DNA from: an uncultured Bacteroidales bacterium
GTDB lineage: Bacteria; Bacteroidota; Bacteroidia; Bacteroidales; P3
Assembly: GCA_900316965.1 (NCBI GenBank)
Contig: ONEY01000005.1
Location: forward strand, 1-64,000
Reading direction: 5' to 3'
DNA: 64,000 bases
The stretch's first letter is position 1; the number at the start of each line of letters is the position of its first letter. Of this stretch, positions 55,103 through 63,860 are shown piece by piece. The position numbers were made by a program, and so were the translations under genes. A model generated the notes under the pieces. The model saw only the letters and a list, made by a program, of their open reading frames with translations. It made no database searches and was not told the DNA's origin.

Positions 55103-55875
55103 TTTATACGTGGCAACTTATTATCGCGAAAATATTCGGTGTCGATATATCGTCCATCCTCGCCCGACAAAGCTTTACGGAACTCATCAAAATTACGATG
55201 TTCCATATATATCACATTATAAACATCGCCCACATTGTCAATAAAGTGAGCGTCACTGTCGGTAATAAAATTAAAGCGTTTAAGATAGGCGAACTTTTTC
55301 AGAATCTCAGCCTTAGTAATTCTGAAATTAATCTCCAATCCGTCGGCGCGAAGGTCTGGAGGTACAAAACCAAGCTGGCTCATCAGAGATGTTGTGCCCT
55401 TATTAATATGAGCCGGCACAAAAAGCCCTCCTATGCTATGGACTTTGTCGTAAATGCCATCAATATCGACATCGATGGCATTTAGAAGGTGATATTGTTC
55501 TTCGCCAACTATCTCATCGTTTTCGTCAACAATAAGTTGATATCCAAAACGGTCTTCATCGTTGGGGATGGGAGGCAAATGCTGATCTAGAAACAACTGA
55601 AATTCGTCCAGCTGTTCATCTTCAGCAAAATAACATAGACAATGTGTCTCCTCCTGAGATGTCACCTCCACCCCTCCAAGCACAAACAAACCATTCTCTT
55701 TCCCAATACGTTGTGTCACTTTAACTTGACGTGTCGTATTGTGGTCCGAGATGGCTATCATATCCAAACCTCTTGCCAAAGCCCTAGTGACAATAGCAGA
55801 AGGACTCATTTCCAAGTCTCCACATGGAGATAATACAGTATGGATATGCAAGTCGGCTTTATAAGGGTGCAACAT
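55099..55875 (-). CDS. PHP-domain metal-dependent phosphoesterase
   Basis: 258 residues. Metal-binding motifs of the PHP fold: DLHIHTVLSP (8-17), SDHN (near 43), VEVTSQEE, and TDSDAHFIDNVG near 208. PHP proteins hydrolyse phosphoesters such as nucleotides or RNA. In Clostridia a close relative is found with a DRTGG protein beside hydrogenase genes; here the DRTGG-like gene is just upstream (10 nt) on the same strand. The substrate is not known. Confidence 0.88.
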   Translation of the reverse strand: MLHPYKADLHIHTVLSPCGDLEMSPSAIVTRALARGLDMIAISDHNTTRQVKVTQRIGKENGLFVLGGVEVTSQEETHCLCYFAEDEQLDEFQLFLDQHLPPIPNDEDRFGYQLIVDENDEIVGEEQYHLLNAIDVDIDGIYDKVHSIGGLFVPAHINKGTTSLMSQLGFVPPDLRADGLEINFRITKAEILKKFAYLKRFNFITDSDAHFIDNVGDVYNVIYMEHRNFDEFRKALSGEDGRYIDTEYFRDNKLPRIK

Positions 55876-55885
55876 ATGCCGCCAC

Positions 55886-56221
55886 TTATTTTTTCAACAA
55901 TTCGTATATTTTGCCAGCTGTTTCAAAAGTTTCAGCATCAGTGGAGAGAAAAGGTATACCCTCTTCATTGCTCTGCTCCAGGGTGTCATCACCTGCATTG
56001 AGACCCTTAACAAGGATAACAGCAGAAAGTTCCTTCAACGATGCTATTGCCATAACGTTCTTATGTGTCTGAAGAGTAATCCATATATTACCCATTTCCG
56101 CGTTGCCCATAACATCACTCAAAAGATCCGACACATAGCAACCCTCAACTTCTTTATCCAGACCCTGCTGGCCTGAAAGCACCTTGAGATTCAGTGCATC
56201 TACGATTTCTTTTACTTTCAT
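55886..56221 (-). CDS. DRTGG-like small domain protein
   Basis: 111 residues. MKVKEIVDALNLKVLSGQQGLDKEVEGCYVSDLLSDVM is the start of a DRTGG-type regulatory domain, as found in some HPr-kinase and phosphotransacetylase relatives. It has no catalytic domain of its own. It forms a two-gene unit with the PHP protein. Links of such pairs to [FeFe]-hydrogenase clusters in other bacteria are suggestive, since hydG is also in this window. Function unknown. Confidence 0.75.
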   Translation of the reverse strand: MKVKEIVDALNLKVLSGQQGLDKEVEGCYVSDLLSDVMGNAEMGNIWITLQTHKNVMAIASLKELSAVILVKGLNAGDDTLEQSNEEGIPFLSTDAETFETAGKIYELLKK

Positions 56222-56420
56222 GTTTATATTGTTAGTTTGTGTTTCTTATCATTATTAGATAGTTCCCCATATTAATCACAACGCAATTACAACCTACTAA
56301 TCAGCAAGATATAATCATCATTGTTTTTTTTACATTTAGCAAATTTACAAAAAAAAATCAATATGCAAACACTAGTATTTTTTAATTAAATTAAGAATTC
56401 AAAATTACTGTTATAACTAT
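56222..56420. other. AT-rich intergenic stretch
   Basis: Upstream leader of the DRTGG gene and flanking A/T-rich DNA. No TAnnTTTG box reading toward the DRTGG gene and no repeat or hairpin seen. Confidence 0.4.
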
Positions 56421-56591
56421 ATGAAATTCGTTATATATGAAGAATTTCGATTATTGTTGTCCGATCGCAACCAGCACAGGTTCCCCATTTGGAATGGAAA
56501 GGTTTGTTATGACATCGTTCGTGAGCAGCGAGCAACTGAGAACACGCATTATCTCATAAACAATTCTGTTGCGGAAGAGTGTTCTCGATAA
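56421..56591 (+). CDS. Possible small protein, 56 residues
   Basis: An ATG frame of 56 codons (MKFVIYEEFRLLLSDRNQH ... SVAEECSR) inside the gap between the DRTGG gene and rlmH. Residue make-up is like a real protein (charged, mixed, no long runs) although its start context is weak. No family recognised. It may be a remnant of a longer gene or chance. Confidence 0.3.
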   Translation: MKFVIYEEFRLLLSDRNQHRFPIWNGKVCYDIVREQRATENTHYLINNSVAEECSR

Positions 56592-56639
56592 GTGAAACTA
56601 TACAATAGGTTATACTATCCTTTTTTTCTCCGGTACAAC

Positions 56640-57113
56640 CTATTCATTGTGATATGGCTCATGATGGAGTATGGTAAAAGCTCGATAAAGCTGCTCGACA
56701 AAGAATAGACGTACCATCTGATGATTGAATGTCATACGAGAAAGCGACACTTTATCGTGTGCCGCAGCATACACCGACGGGGCGAATCCGAACGCTCCAC
56801 CAATAACGAAGGAGAGATTTCGTACACCTGCATTCATATGCTTTTGCAAATACTTGGAGAATTCCATCGAACTATGTTGCGATCCATGCTCATCAAGCAA
56901 AACGACTCTGTCGGATTTTTCCAATGTCTTAAGCAATAAAGCAGCCTCTCTTTCGCGAATTGAATCAGGAGTTGAATTGCGAGTATCTTTCAGTGCAGGT
57001 ACAACAACTATCTGAAAACCGATATAGTGTTCCAATCGTCTGAGATACAAATCGATACCTTCTTGCAGGTATTTAACATCTGTCTTGCCAACAACTACCA
57101 ACTGTATGTTCAT
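56640..57113 (-). CDS. rlmH: 23S rRNA (pseudouridine-1915-N3) methyltransferase
   Basis: 157 residues of the SPOUT methyltransferase family. MNIQLVVVGKTDVKYLQEGIDLYLRRLEHY at the start, LDEHGSQHSSMEFSKYLQ, and the knot region FVIGGAFGFAPSVY with SLSRMTFNHQMVRLFFVEQLYRAF at the end. It methylates Psi1915 in helix 69 of the large subunit. Its ATG overlaps the stop of the upstream methyltransferase gene by 4 nt. Confidence 0.97.
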   Translation of the reverse strand: MNIQLVVVGKTDVKYLQEGIDLYLRRLEHYIGFQIVVVPALKDTRNSTPDSIREREAALLLKTLEKSDRVVLLDEHGSQHSSMEFSKYLQKHMNAGVRNLSFVIGGAFGFAPSVYAAAHDKVSLSRMTFNHQMVRLFFVEQLYRAFTILHHEPYHNE

Positions 57114-58120
57114 GAGACAATCAAATAAATGAAAGGTGCTATACTAAGAGCTCGTTTATACCTGCGACGCTGTCTGAAACCTCGCGGTGAATTGGTTGGT
57201 GACAGCGCGATGACTTTGTTGTTGCGACGACTCGCTATCGCTTTCAAACCTTTTCTATGAACATTGTAATGGCCTGGTTTCACATCTAAAGACCATCCAT
57301 ATGGCATCAAGATTTGACGGTAATCCTCCTCTGGCAATATACGCTCAGTCCAACTGCCTGTAACTGGGTCACAAGTGTTGTAATCATCGCAAAGGAGATT
57401 GGGAGACTGGGATTCTACAGCACGCTTAACATCATCATAAATAAGTCCTCTGGTATTGTCAGCCCAATAATCCAGTTCACGTTCAGACATATCACTCCAT
57501 TCCGACTGAATATAGTCACGACGTTTTTGCCAAAAGCCCTTGCGTGTGGTTGTTCCAAGTTCATCGGCTTGCATTGACCTATGCAAATTTCTAACGACAC
57601 GACTGTTATATGGGGTTGATGCTGTTGTAAAGACCATTTTCATTTTTGGCGAGATGGAATGTAAAGCACCAAAAAAATCATCCAGCACGTATATATGCTC
57701 AATAACATCAATTGACACCAATGCATTGGGCATTACATCACTTATGTGGCACCATTCAATCAATCTGGAGACATCGCCAGTTATGATTTCGTCGGGTTTG
57801 AAACCAATTATTTCAAACACCTGCTCGGCCATACGTACCGCTTCAGGATTAATGTCAACATAGACCACACGTCCGAAGCCTAAATATTTGGCATAAGCCG
57901 ACAATAATCCATGTCCACCACCATAGTCTACAATTACTATTTCCTCTGGCGACAATGAGGCAAGTTCTAGGCACTTTTCTAAGCTATTATGGTATATCTC
58001 AACATAATATTCAGAAGCAGCAAGAGTTCTATTCAAGGACACTCGACAATAATCCGACATGAATTGCCTTGATACATCGATAGTATCGAGTCGTTTTACA
58101 AAATTCGAAATGGGATTCAT
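57110..58120 (-). CDS. Class I SAM-dependent methyltransferase
   Basis: 336 residues. Rossmann-type SAM site with VDYGGGHGLLSAYAKYLG (about 64-81) and VVYVDINPEAVRMAEQVF, then VSIDVIEHIY as motif III. The C-terminal 100 residues are basic and may bind nucleic acid or a partner. It overlaps rlmH at its end and the FemAB-like gene at its start (4 nt each), so the three are co-translated. Substrate is unknown; envelope glycan or lipid is suggested by the FemAB neighbour. Confidence 0.85.
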   Translation of the reverse strand: MNPISNFVKRLDTIDVSRQFMSDYCRVSLNRTLAASEYYVEIYHNSLEKCLELASLSPEEIVIVDYGGGHGLLSAYAKYLGFGRVVYVDINPEAVRMAEQVFEIIGFKPDEIITGDVSRLIEWCHISDVMPNALVSIDVIEHIYVLDDFFGALHSISPKMKMVFTTASTPYNSRVVRNLHRSMQADELGTTTRKGFWQKRRDYIQSEWSDMSERELDYWADNTRGLIYDDVKRAVESQSPNLLCDDYNTCDPVTGSWTERILPEEDYRQILMPYGWSLDVKPGHYNVHRKGLKAIASRRNNKVIALSPTNSPRGFRQRRRYKRALSIAPFIYLIVS

Positions 58121-58998
58121 TGCTTTTTAATTCTCGTCAACAATTTGAACAACATGTTGTTGCTTTTGCTTATCTCAAAGAAAGGGACTTGCTTGGCTCC
58201 GAACGAGCGATAAAAATATTCTATACCCTCATCCATACTACCTTCAAAGTCATACGATTTTGTCACACCAGTTAGATAACGGATTGCATACCAGTGTAAC
58301 GTCTCGCTATGTCCACTGCGATGCAACATAGGGTCATATGCCGACATCAACGAATATGCACTCACGCTGTCGTAAGCAACAAAACGGGCCATCAAAAGCT
58401 TACCATCATTGTCGTGTAGAGAAGCAATAAATCCCTGATGACGGGCGACCGCCTCCGAACAGACATTTACAATCAAATCATATGGAAGTAAATCCTTTTG
58501 TCCTTTACTATTCCAATATGCAGCATGAAAAGTGGCAAAAGCCTCAGGACTCATATCAAAGCGTGCATTCGTCAGAGACAAAAACTTCTTAATTTTTCGT
58601 TGCCGCTTGTCTCGATCAAAATTGGCGAAAACAGCATCCAAGTCACTAATATCATCAATACGATATGTATAACGAGTAGTTTGGCTATAGCCACGCCAAT
58701 AAAAGGGAAGCCAATTAGTAACACTCGGAGAAAAACACTGAAGACAAAATGCAGGTCGTATTGTCTCCATCTGCCTGATTAATTCACGAGCCACCTCTTT
58801 TTCAAATTCAAGGCGATGACTTTCAGAAAGCCCTTCCGGATAGAAGTAATGAGGTCCCGAATATTGTGTCAACTGAGGCTGAAGCAAATAGGCCATACCA
58901 AACTTGCGCCCATAGTGGAAAGGCATAACACCCAGAAGTGTCTCATCTTTGTATGCAATTGCCACGTCCCACATTTTTCCGCGACACACTGTCTCCAT
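58117..58998 (-). CDS. FemAB/GNAT-like acyltransferase
   Basis: 293 residues from the ATG at 58998. The fold is the double-GNAT type used by FemAB-like enzymes (VMPFHYGRKFGMAYLLQP, FDRDKRQRKIKKF, LLMARFVAYDSVSAYSLMSAYDP, YDFEGSMDEGIEYFYRSFGAKQVPF). In-frame codons upstream encode IDNKEKYRLICEQRQYELPLFQQYWW, a stretch expected at the N-terminus of this family. They reach a stop with no ATG, GTG or TTG, so a rare ATC start at 59076 may be used. It overlaps the methyltransferase by 4 nt. It could transfer an amino acid or acyl group in envelope building. Confidence 0.82.
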   Translation of the reverse strand: METVCRGKMWDVAIAYKDETLLGVMPFHYGRKFGMAYLLQPQLTQYSGPHYFYPEGLSESHRLEFEKEVARELIRQMETIRPAFCLQCFSPSVTNWLPFYWRGYSQTTRYTYRIDDISDLDAVFANFDRDKRQRKIKKFLSLTNARFDMSPEAFATFHAAYWNSKGQKDLLPYDLIVNVCSEAVARHQGFIASLHDNDGKLLMARFVAYDSVSAYSLMSAYDPMLHRSGHSETLHWYAIRYLTGVTKSYDFEGSMDEGIEYFYRSFGAKQVPFFEISKSNNMLFKLLTRIKKQ

Positions 58999-59115
58999 CC
59001 ACCAATACTGCTGAAACAGCGGCAGTTCATATTGCCGCTGTTCACATATTAGCCTATATTTCTCTTTATTATCGATAATCTAATAAGATAAAAGATATAA
59101 AAACAAGTATCCTTA

Positions 59116-60039
59116 TCACTGAATAATGATAGCGACACGGTTATTCATGATTCGACCCTCATAGGTGTTGTTGTCGCCCAAGGGATCTGAAGACCCTTTC
59201 GCCTCGATCTCAATACGATATTCACTAACACCACGCATGGTAAGTTTTTTCTTAACTTCGACAGCTCTTTGGCGTGAAAGGCCGAGATTGTAGGCCTCGG
59301 TACCAGTATTGTCACTAAAGCCACGAAGCATAACTTCCAACCGTTCATTTTGAAGCAAATAGGCGGCAAGGCTGTCCATCATAGGTTCCCATGATTCTAC
59401 TACAGTAGCGTCGTTGGGGAAAAACTTAACATCGTTAAAACTCTTGGAGCCTTCTGCAGCACTAGGGAACATGTTAATCTTCTTTGTGCCAAAATATAGT
59501 AACACGCCCACATGAATCAACTGGTCGTCGGGTTGCTCATTAGAGAAAAACTCAGTACCCTGCCAGTACCTATAGTCCACTTGAGCTACAGAAAGCTGCA
59601 ATTTATTTTTCATTTCTTTGTCGGCAGCCCATGCTTGATAGACCTTCAAAGCCTCGAGTGCCTCTTCTCTACCTTGTTCAATAAGTTCCTCACGTAGTTT
59701 ATCGTTGTCAACTTTTGGGTTTATGGCGAAGACAGCGCAAATGCGCATAGGAGAACGCGACACTGTTGTCAAATAGTTCATAACCGGAGTAAAATTGCCC
59801 CATTCAGGATGCCTGAATTCGACCAATGCAGGAATGGTGGAATAGTCGAAGTCGCAATAATATATCTTTTTGGCATCGAATGAAGTAAACTTCCAGATAG
59901 AATCATAATCTGTCTTGCGGACTTTCTGTTTACCCTCAATAAAAGGGCTAACCTCTTTAGCGCCTTTTTTGGGCTTCTGAGCCTCTGACAGTTGGGGAAG
60001 CAGCAGAACAGCAATGACAAGAACAATTATTTTATTCAT
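59116..60039 (-). CDS. OmpA-like C-terminal domain protein
   Basis: 307 residues with a signal peptide (MNKIIVLVIAVLLLPQLSEA). The first 190 residues form a domain of unknown type with a Lys-rich start. The C-terminal part, FPNDATVVESWEPMMDSLAAYL through SDNTGTEAYNLGLSRQRAVEVKKKL, is an OmpA/MotB peptidoglycan-binding domain. It likely tethers the envelope to the cell wall. It is the last gene before the FtsE-like ABC protein on the same strand, 47 nt away. Confidence 0.88.
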   Translation of the reverse strand: MNKIIVLVIAVLLLPQLSEAQKPKKGAKEVSPFIEGKQKVRKTDYDSIWKFTSFDAKKIYYCDFDYSTIPALVEFRHPEWGNFTPVMNYLTTVSRSPMRICAVFAINPKVDNDKLREELIEQGREEALEALKVYQAWAADKEMKNKLQLSVAQVDYRYWQGTEFFSNEQPDDQLIHVGVLLYFGTKKINMFPSAAEGSKSFNDVKFFPNDATVVESWEPMMDSLAAYLLQNERLEVMLRGFSDNTGTEAYNLGLSRQRAVEVKKKLTMRGVSEYRIEIEAKGSSDPLGDNNTYEGRIMNNRVAIIIQ

Positions 60040-60086
60040 CGTATTTTTTATTAAGATTTATATTCGGTAACGTTAATGGACTCTTT

Positions 60087-60782
60087 TTATTGTGCTGGCT
60101 CATCAATTTGAGGATCCACCAATGTTCCATCCTCACAACAAACAACACGAGCCGGGAATTTATCAATCATCATGAAATCGTGGGTGGATATGAGCATTGT
60201 AACACCAAGATTATTGTTTATCTCTGTGAGAAGGTGCATAATCTCACTAGATGTAATTGGGTCAAGATTGCCCGTTGGCTCATCAGCAAGTATTAAGTCT
60301 GGGGTGTTCACCAAAGCTCGCGCTATGCCGACACGCTGACGTTCTCCCTCCGAAAGTCTATATGTTTGATAAGTAGCCTTGTCGGCAACGCCAACCGAGG
60401 TGAGGACTTCCATTATACGCTCATCAATTTTTTTCTTGTCTTTCCAACCTATACTTCTAAGCACAAATGAGAGGTTATCGTAGACATTTCGGTCGGTCAA
60501 TAGCTGGAAATTCTGAAAAACTATGCCTAGTTTGCGACGCAACATTGGTATTTGGCGACGTTTTATGCCGGCAACGTCGAAGCCACATACCATTGCATTA
60601 CCCTGCACAGTCATATTGTCGGCGTAAAGAGCACGCAACAACGAGGTTTTTCCTGCTCCACTTTTGCCAATAAGATAGACAAACTCGCCTTTATTCATCG
60701 AGAAATTCACATCCTTAAGCACAACTCCCATATCGTGACTTATTGTCACATTGCCGAGCGACAAAATCCTTTCTTGTTCCAT
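60087..60782 (-). CDS. ftsE: ABC transporter ATP-binding protein, FtsE-like
   Basis: 231 residues. Walker A GKSGAGKTS, Q-loop FQNFQLL, signature LSEGERQRVGIARAL (usually LSGGE), Walker B LILADEPTGNLD and H-loop ISTHDF. The match is closest to FtsE, which works with FtsX in divisome and cell-wall hydrolase control. No ftsX is next to it, so LolD-type ATPases are an alternative. It sits between a nitroreductase and the OmpA-like gene. Confidence 0.88.
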   Translation of the reverse strand: MEQERILSLGNVTISHDMGVVLKDVNFSMNKGEFVYLIGKSGAGKTSLLRALYADNMTVQGNAMVCGFDVAGIKRRQIPMLRRKLGIVFQNFQLLTDRNVYDNLSFVLRSIGWKDKKKIDERIMEVLTSVGVADKATYQTYRLSEGERQRVGIARALVNTPDLILADEPTGNLDPITSSEIMHLLTEINNNLGVTMLISTHDFMMIDKFPARVVCCEDGTLVDPQIDEPAQ

Positions 60783-60810
60783 AATTATACTATGTGATAT
60801 GATTCTATTA

Positions 60811-61557
60811 TTATTGATTCATCATGCCCGCTTGATCAATAAAGTCCAGCAAAGCCTTAGAGATAGCCACATTGTCCTTTTTAGGGTAACGTATCTTGGT
60901 GAATATCTGGGCAAGATTGTCAGTTTTATTTTGGCGCACCATCTCTTGGTTGAATGGAAACTCTTCTCTGATACGATGAACCCGATTGATGTCGTCATCG
61001 CTATATTCATGATATTTCTCATAGTGTACAATGCCGTCAAGAGGCAAACGCTCACTAAGATTGGGTTGTTGATCAGGATAGCCCATTGCCAATGTGATGA
61101 CAGGCACAACACCTTTAGGTAAACTCAATTCCTTTGCGATGGCAGCAGTGTTGTACATCACAGTACCTAAATAGCAAAAACCTAGGCCTTCGCTCTCTGC
61201 GGCAACACAGATGTTTTGGGCTGCCAAAGAGGCATCAACAGTTCCCGACATTAGCCATAGAAAATTGTCATATGGTTCATCGCACCCACGGAGACGACAC
61301 CAATGGTGATAACGGTTTACGTCGACACAGATAGTTAAAAACAAAGGCGCTGTGCCACATTGGCCAAAATGTAGCTTTGACAATGCCGCCACATTGTCAG
61401 GCTCACGAGTTACAACAAAACTATATATCTGCATATTGCCAGTGTTTGATGCCCTGCCGCCACATTCCAAAATACGGTAAAGCTTATCTTGTTCTATAGC
61501 TTTGGACTTGAAAACACGCACACTGCGATGATTATTCAACAATTCGATAGTATTCAT
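60811..61557 (-). CDS. NAD(P)H-dependent nitroreductase family protein
   Basis: 248 residues. FMN site RSVRVFKSKAI at the start, SNTGNMQIYSFVV, and EGLGFCYLGT in the middle, C-terminal FTKIRYPKKDN. This is the NfsA/FRP branch of the nitroreductase family, which reduces quinones, nitro compounds or flavins. It leads the minus-strand group with the ABC protein and the OmpA-like gene. Natural substrate unknown. Confidence 0.92.
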   Translation of the reverse strand: MNTIELLNNHRSVRVFKSKAIEQDKLYRILECGGRASNTGNMQIYSFVVTREPDNVAALSKLHFGQCGTAPLFLTICVDVNRYHHWCRLRGCDEPYDNFLWLMSGTVDASLAAQNICVAAESEGLGFCYLGTVMYNTAAIAKELSLPKGVVPVITLAMGYPDQQPNLSERLPLDGIVHYEKYHEYSDDDINRVHRIREEFPFNQEMVRQNKTDNLAQIFTKIRYPKKDNVAISKALLDFIDQAGMMNQ

Positions 61558-61887
61558 CTAAAGATAGTTATAAAATATTTTAATATCACATACTCATATT
61601 GTGAATGTGATAGTTATTAATGAAAAACTATTACAAAAATAACAATTCAATTCTGTGTTTTTTGTTATTTATAACGTCGACGTCATATTATTATTATAAT
61701 ATACCAACAAAATTAGTTATTCTTAGTTCTCTAGGATTGTAATGCACAGTTAATTGCCTAATGCAAAATGCCTCACAAAACCATAATATATATGGCTCTC
61801 CGTCCAAGCCCAAAAACAAAAAAAATCATTTTTTATTTAGAGCCTACCAAATCTTATTTAATATGGACACTATAGAATTTTTTTCTG
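61558..61887. other. Intergenic leader region between divergent genes
   Basis: About 330 nt of AT-rich DNA. It contains a 10-bp perfect palindrome, ACGTCGACGT, near 61674, but no gene or strong hairpin that I can support. Confidence 0.4.
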
Positions 61888-61895
61888 TATTTTTG
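61888..61895 (+). promoter_or_regulatory. -7 box of the UpxY-like/trkA operon
   Basis: TATTTTTG matches TAnnTTTG, 37 nt before the ATG at 61933. No TTTG is found 19 nt upstream. Confidence 0.45.
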
Positions 61896-61932
61896 CAAAT
61901 TCATTCGGAACCTCAATAACAACAAGAAACAC

Positions 61933-62493
61933 ATGTTAACATCAAATCCTCAATGGGTTGCAATATATACTAATCCCCGATGGGAAAAGAAAACCGCAGA
62001 TAATCTTCGTCGTGCCGGTTATGAGGTATATCTACCTTTACGTCGTGAGTTGCACTCATGGAGTGACCGTAAAAAATGGGTTGAGGTACCTTTAATAAAG
62101 TCTTATGTTTTTGCCAAACTAACAAAATTTCAAGAGATTCCCATACGCAATATCCCCGGAGTGGCTTTCTTGGTAAAGTTCAAACAAGATGTCGCTGTCA
62201 TACCCGACAACGAGATACAGATGATGAAAGATTTTCTTGCCGCCGAAATTGCTGTCCAGATACGCTCAACCGAAATGCTTCAACGAGGAAGGCATGTACG
62301 CATCAACAGCGGTGCCCTAGAAGGACGCAAAGGTTTGTTGGTTAGCGATTGCGAGGAAGGCAATTTCGCAGTAGAAATAACAGGAATAAGCATGGCAATG
62401 ATTGTCAACATAGACCAAAATATGCTCGATGTGATTGACGACGAGACAGAAGACTCTGTCAAAACTCATAGAAAAAAATACAACATTCGATAA
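61933..62493 (+). CDS. UpxY-type NusG paralogue (transcription antiterminator)
   Basis: 186 residues. NGN domain start WVAIYTNPRWEKKTADNLRRAGYEVYLPLRRELHSW, PGVAFLVKF, and a C-terminal KOW motif (RGRHVRINSGALEGRKGLLV). These specialised NusG paralogues of Bacteroides act on capsule operons and keep RNA polymerase reading. Here the gene is 9 nt before trkA, so it may act on the potassium-uptake operon that it heads, or on a distant locus. Housekeeping NusG should be elsewhere. Confidence 0.9.
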   Translation: MLTSNPQWVAIYTNPRWEKKTADNLRRAGYEVYLPLRRELHSWSDRKKWVEVPLIKSYVFAKLTKFQEIPIRNIPGVAFLVKFKQDVAVIPDNEIQMMKDFLAAEIAVQIRSTEMLQRGRHVRINSGALEGRKGLLVSDCEEGNFAVEITGISMAMIVNIDQNMLDVIDDETEDSVKTHRKKYNIR

Positions 62494-62502
62494 TTCAAAA
62501 AC

Positions 62503-63846
62503 ATGAATATAATAATTGCAGGTGACGGCGAAGTGGGTTTCTATCTTGCGAAATCCCTTTCACAACTGGACTACAACATTACAGTTGTGGATCCTCATTC
62601 CGACCTGCTTAGCAGGCTTGAAAAGACAACAGATCTACTGGCCATTGCAGGAGACTCAACATCTCCAAAAGTTCTTGAGGAGGCTAATGTGGCCAACTGC
62701 GACCTTTTTCTATCAGTATTGCACGACGAGTCAATCAATCTAGTCACATGCATACTTGCAAAGAAGCTGAAAGCAAAAAAAACCGTGGCGAGGATAACCA
62801 ACGCCGAACTACTATCACCGCGTCATAGAGAAATGTTTCGAGATCTTGGTGTCGATGAGCTGGTATGCCCTGAACGCATTGCCGCCAAAGAGATTACCAA
62901 TCTATTGAACCATACTGTAGCCACAGAGTTTTTCGACTTCAGCGGAGGCCTTCTCACCATGTATCTTATTCGTCTTGAGAAGGAATCTCCAGTCAACGGC
63001 AAATCAGTCATGGAACTCAGTCAAATCTATTCATCGCTTCAGGTAAGAATTGTCGCCATCCTCCGTCATGGCGAGACCGTAATACCTCACGCCGACACTA
63101 TTTTTGAAGCTGGCGACATGGCCTATATCATCAGCAAAGCCAACCAGATAGACCGTGTTAAGACCTTGGCTGGAGGCGCTGATTTCGATATCCGACGCAT
63201 AATGATTGCTGGCGGAGGACGTATAGGTCGTTATGCGGCGCTGACCCTTGAGGATAAAAAAAGAATAACTTTGGTTGAGCAGAACCACAATCGCTGCAAG
63301 GATTTAAGTATGGTATTGAAAAATACCTTAATCCTCAACGGTGACGCCACCGACATTGAACTGCTCAAAGAAGAGGGTCTTGCCAACAACGATGCCTTTA
63401 TAGCCGTTACCGACTCGTCAGAGACCAATGTCCTCACATGCCTTCACGCTCGCAAACTAGGTATTCGTAAAACCATTGCACTTGTTGAAAACACTGGATT
63501 CATAAACATTTCACAAGACATTGGCATTGATACCATTATTAATAAAAAATTAATCACTGCCAGCTATATTGCCCGTTTTATTGTCAAAGGCGACGCTGTG
63601 AGCAGCAAATGGCTCAGCGGCACAAACGCCGAACTCATAGAGTTTGTGGTAGGCAAACGCGCACCTGCGACACATTCGACTTTGGGAGAGTTGCGACTGC
63701 CGGCAGGCGAGGCCACAATAGGTGGAATAATACGTGGTCGCGAGACACTGCTGCCAACACGAGAGACTCAACTGAAAGAAAAAGACAAAGTCGTAGTCTT
63801 TGCTCTTCCAAGTGCTATGGACCGAGTATCGAAACTATTTGAATAA
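62503..63846 (+). CDS. trkA: Trk potassium uptake regulatory subunit TrkA
   Basis: 447 residues with two tandem RCK units. The first begins MNIIIAGDGEVGFYLAKSLS (Rossmann GxGxxG), the second RIMIAGGGRIGRYAALTLE near 228; each is followed by a TrkA_C domain (about 145-220 and 365-447). TrkA binds NAD(H) and gates the TrkH channel. It is preceded by the UpxY-like gene (9 nt) and followed by trkH (14 nt), so all three are one operon. Confidence 0.96.
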   Translation: MNIIIAGDGEVGFYLAKSLSQLDYNITVVDPHSDLLSRLEKTTDLLAIAGDSTSPKVLEEANVANCDLFLSVLHDESINLVTCILAKKLKAKKTVARITNAELLSPRHREMFRDLGVDELVCPERIAAKEITNLLNHTVATEFFDFSGGLLTMYLIRLEKESPVNGKSVMELSQIYSSLQVRIVAILRHGETVIPHADTIFEAGDMAYIISKANQIDRVKTLAGGADFDIRRIMIAGGGRIGRYAALTLEDKKRITLVEQNHNRCKDLSMVLKNTLILNGDATDIELLKEEGLANNDAFIAVTDSSETNVLTCLHARKLGIRKTIALVENTGFINISQDIGIDTIINKKLITASYIARFIVKGDAVSSKWLSGTNAELIEFVVGKRAPATHSTLGELRLPAGEATIGGIIRGRETLLPTRETQLKEKDKVVVFALPSAMDRVSKLFE

Positions 63847-63860
63847 TGGTACGATAACCG

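Noticed and set aside
61672..61684. Palindrome ACGTCGACGT upstream of the UpxY-like gene
   Set aside because: Only 10 bp, single copy, and not placed at a promoter element.
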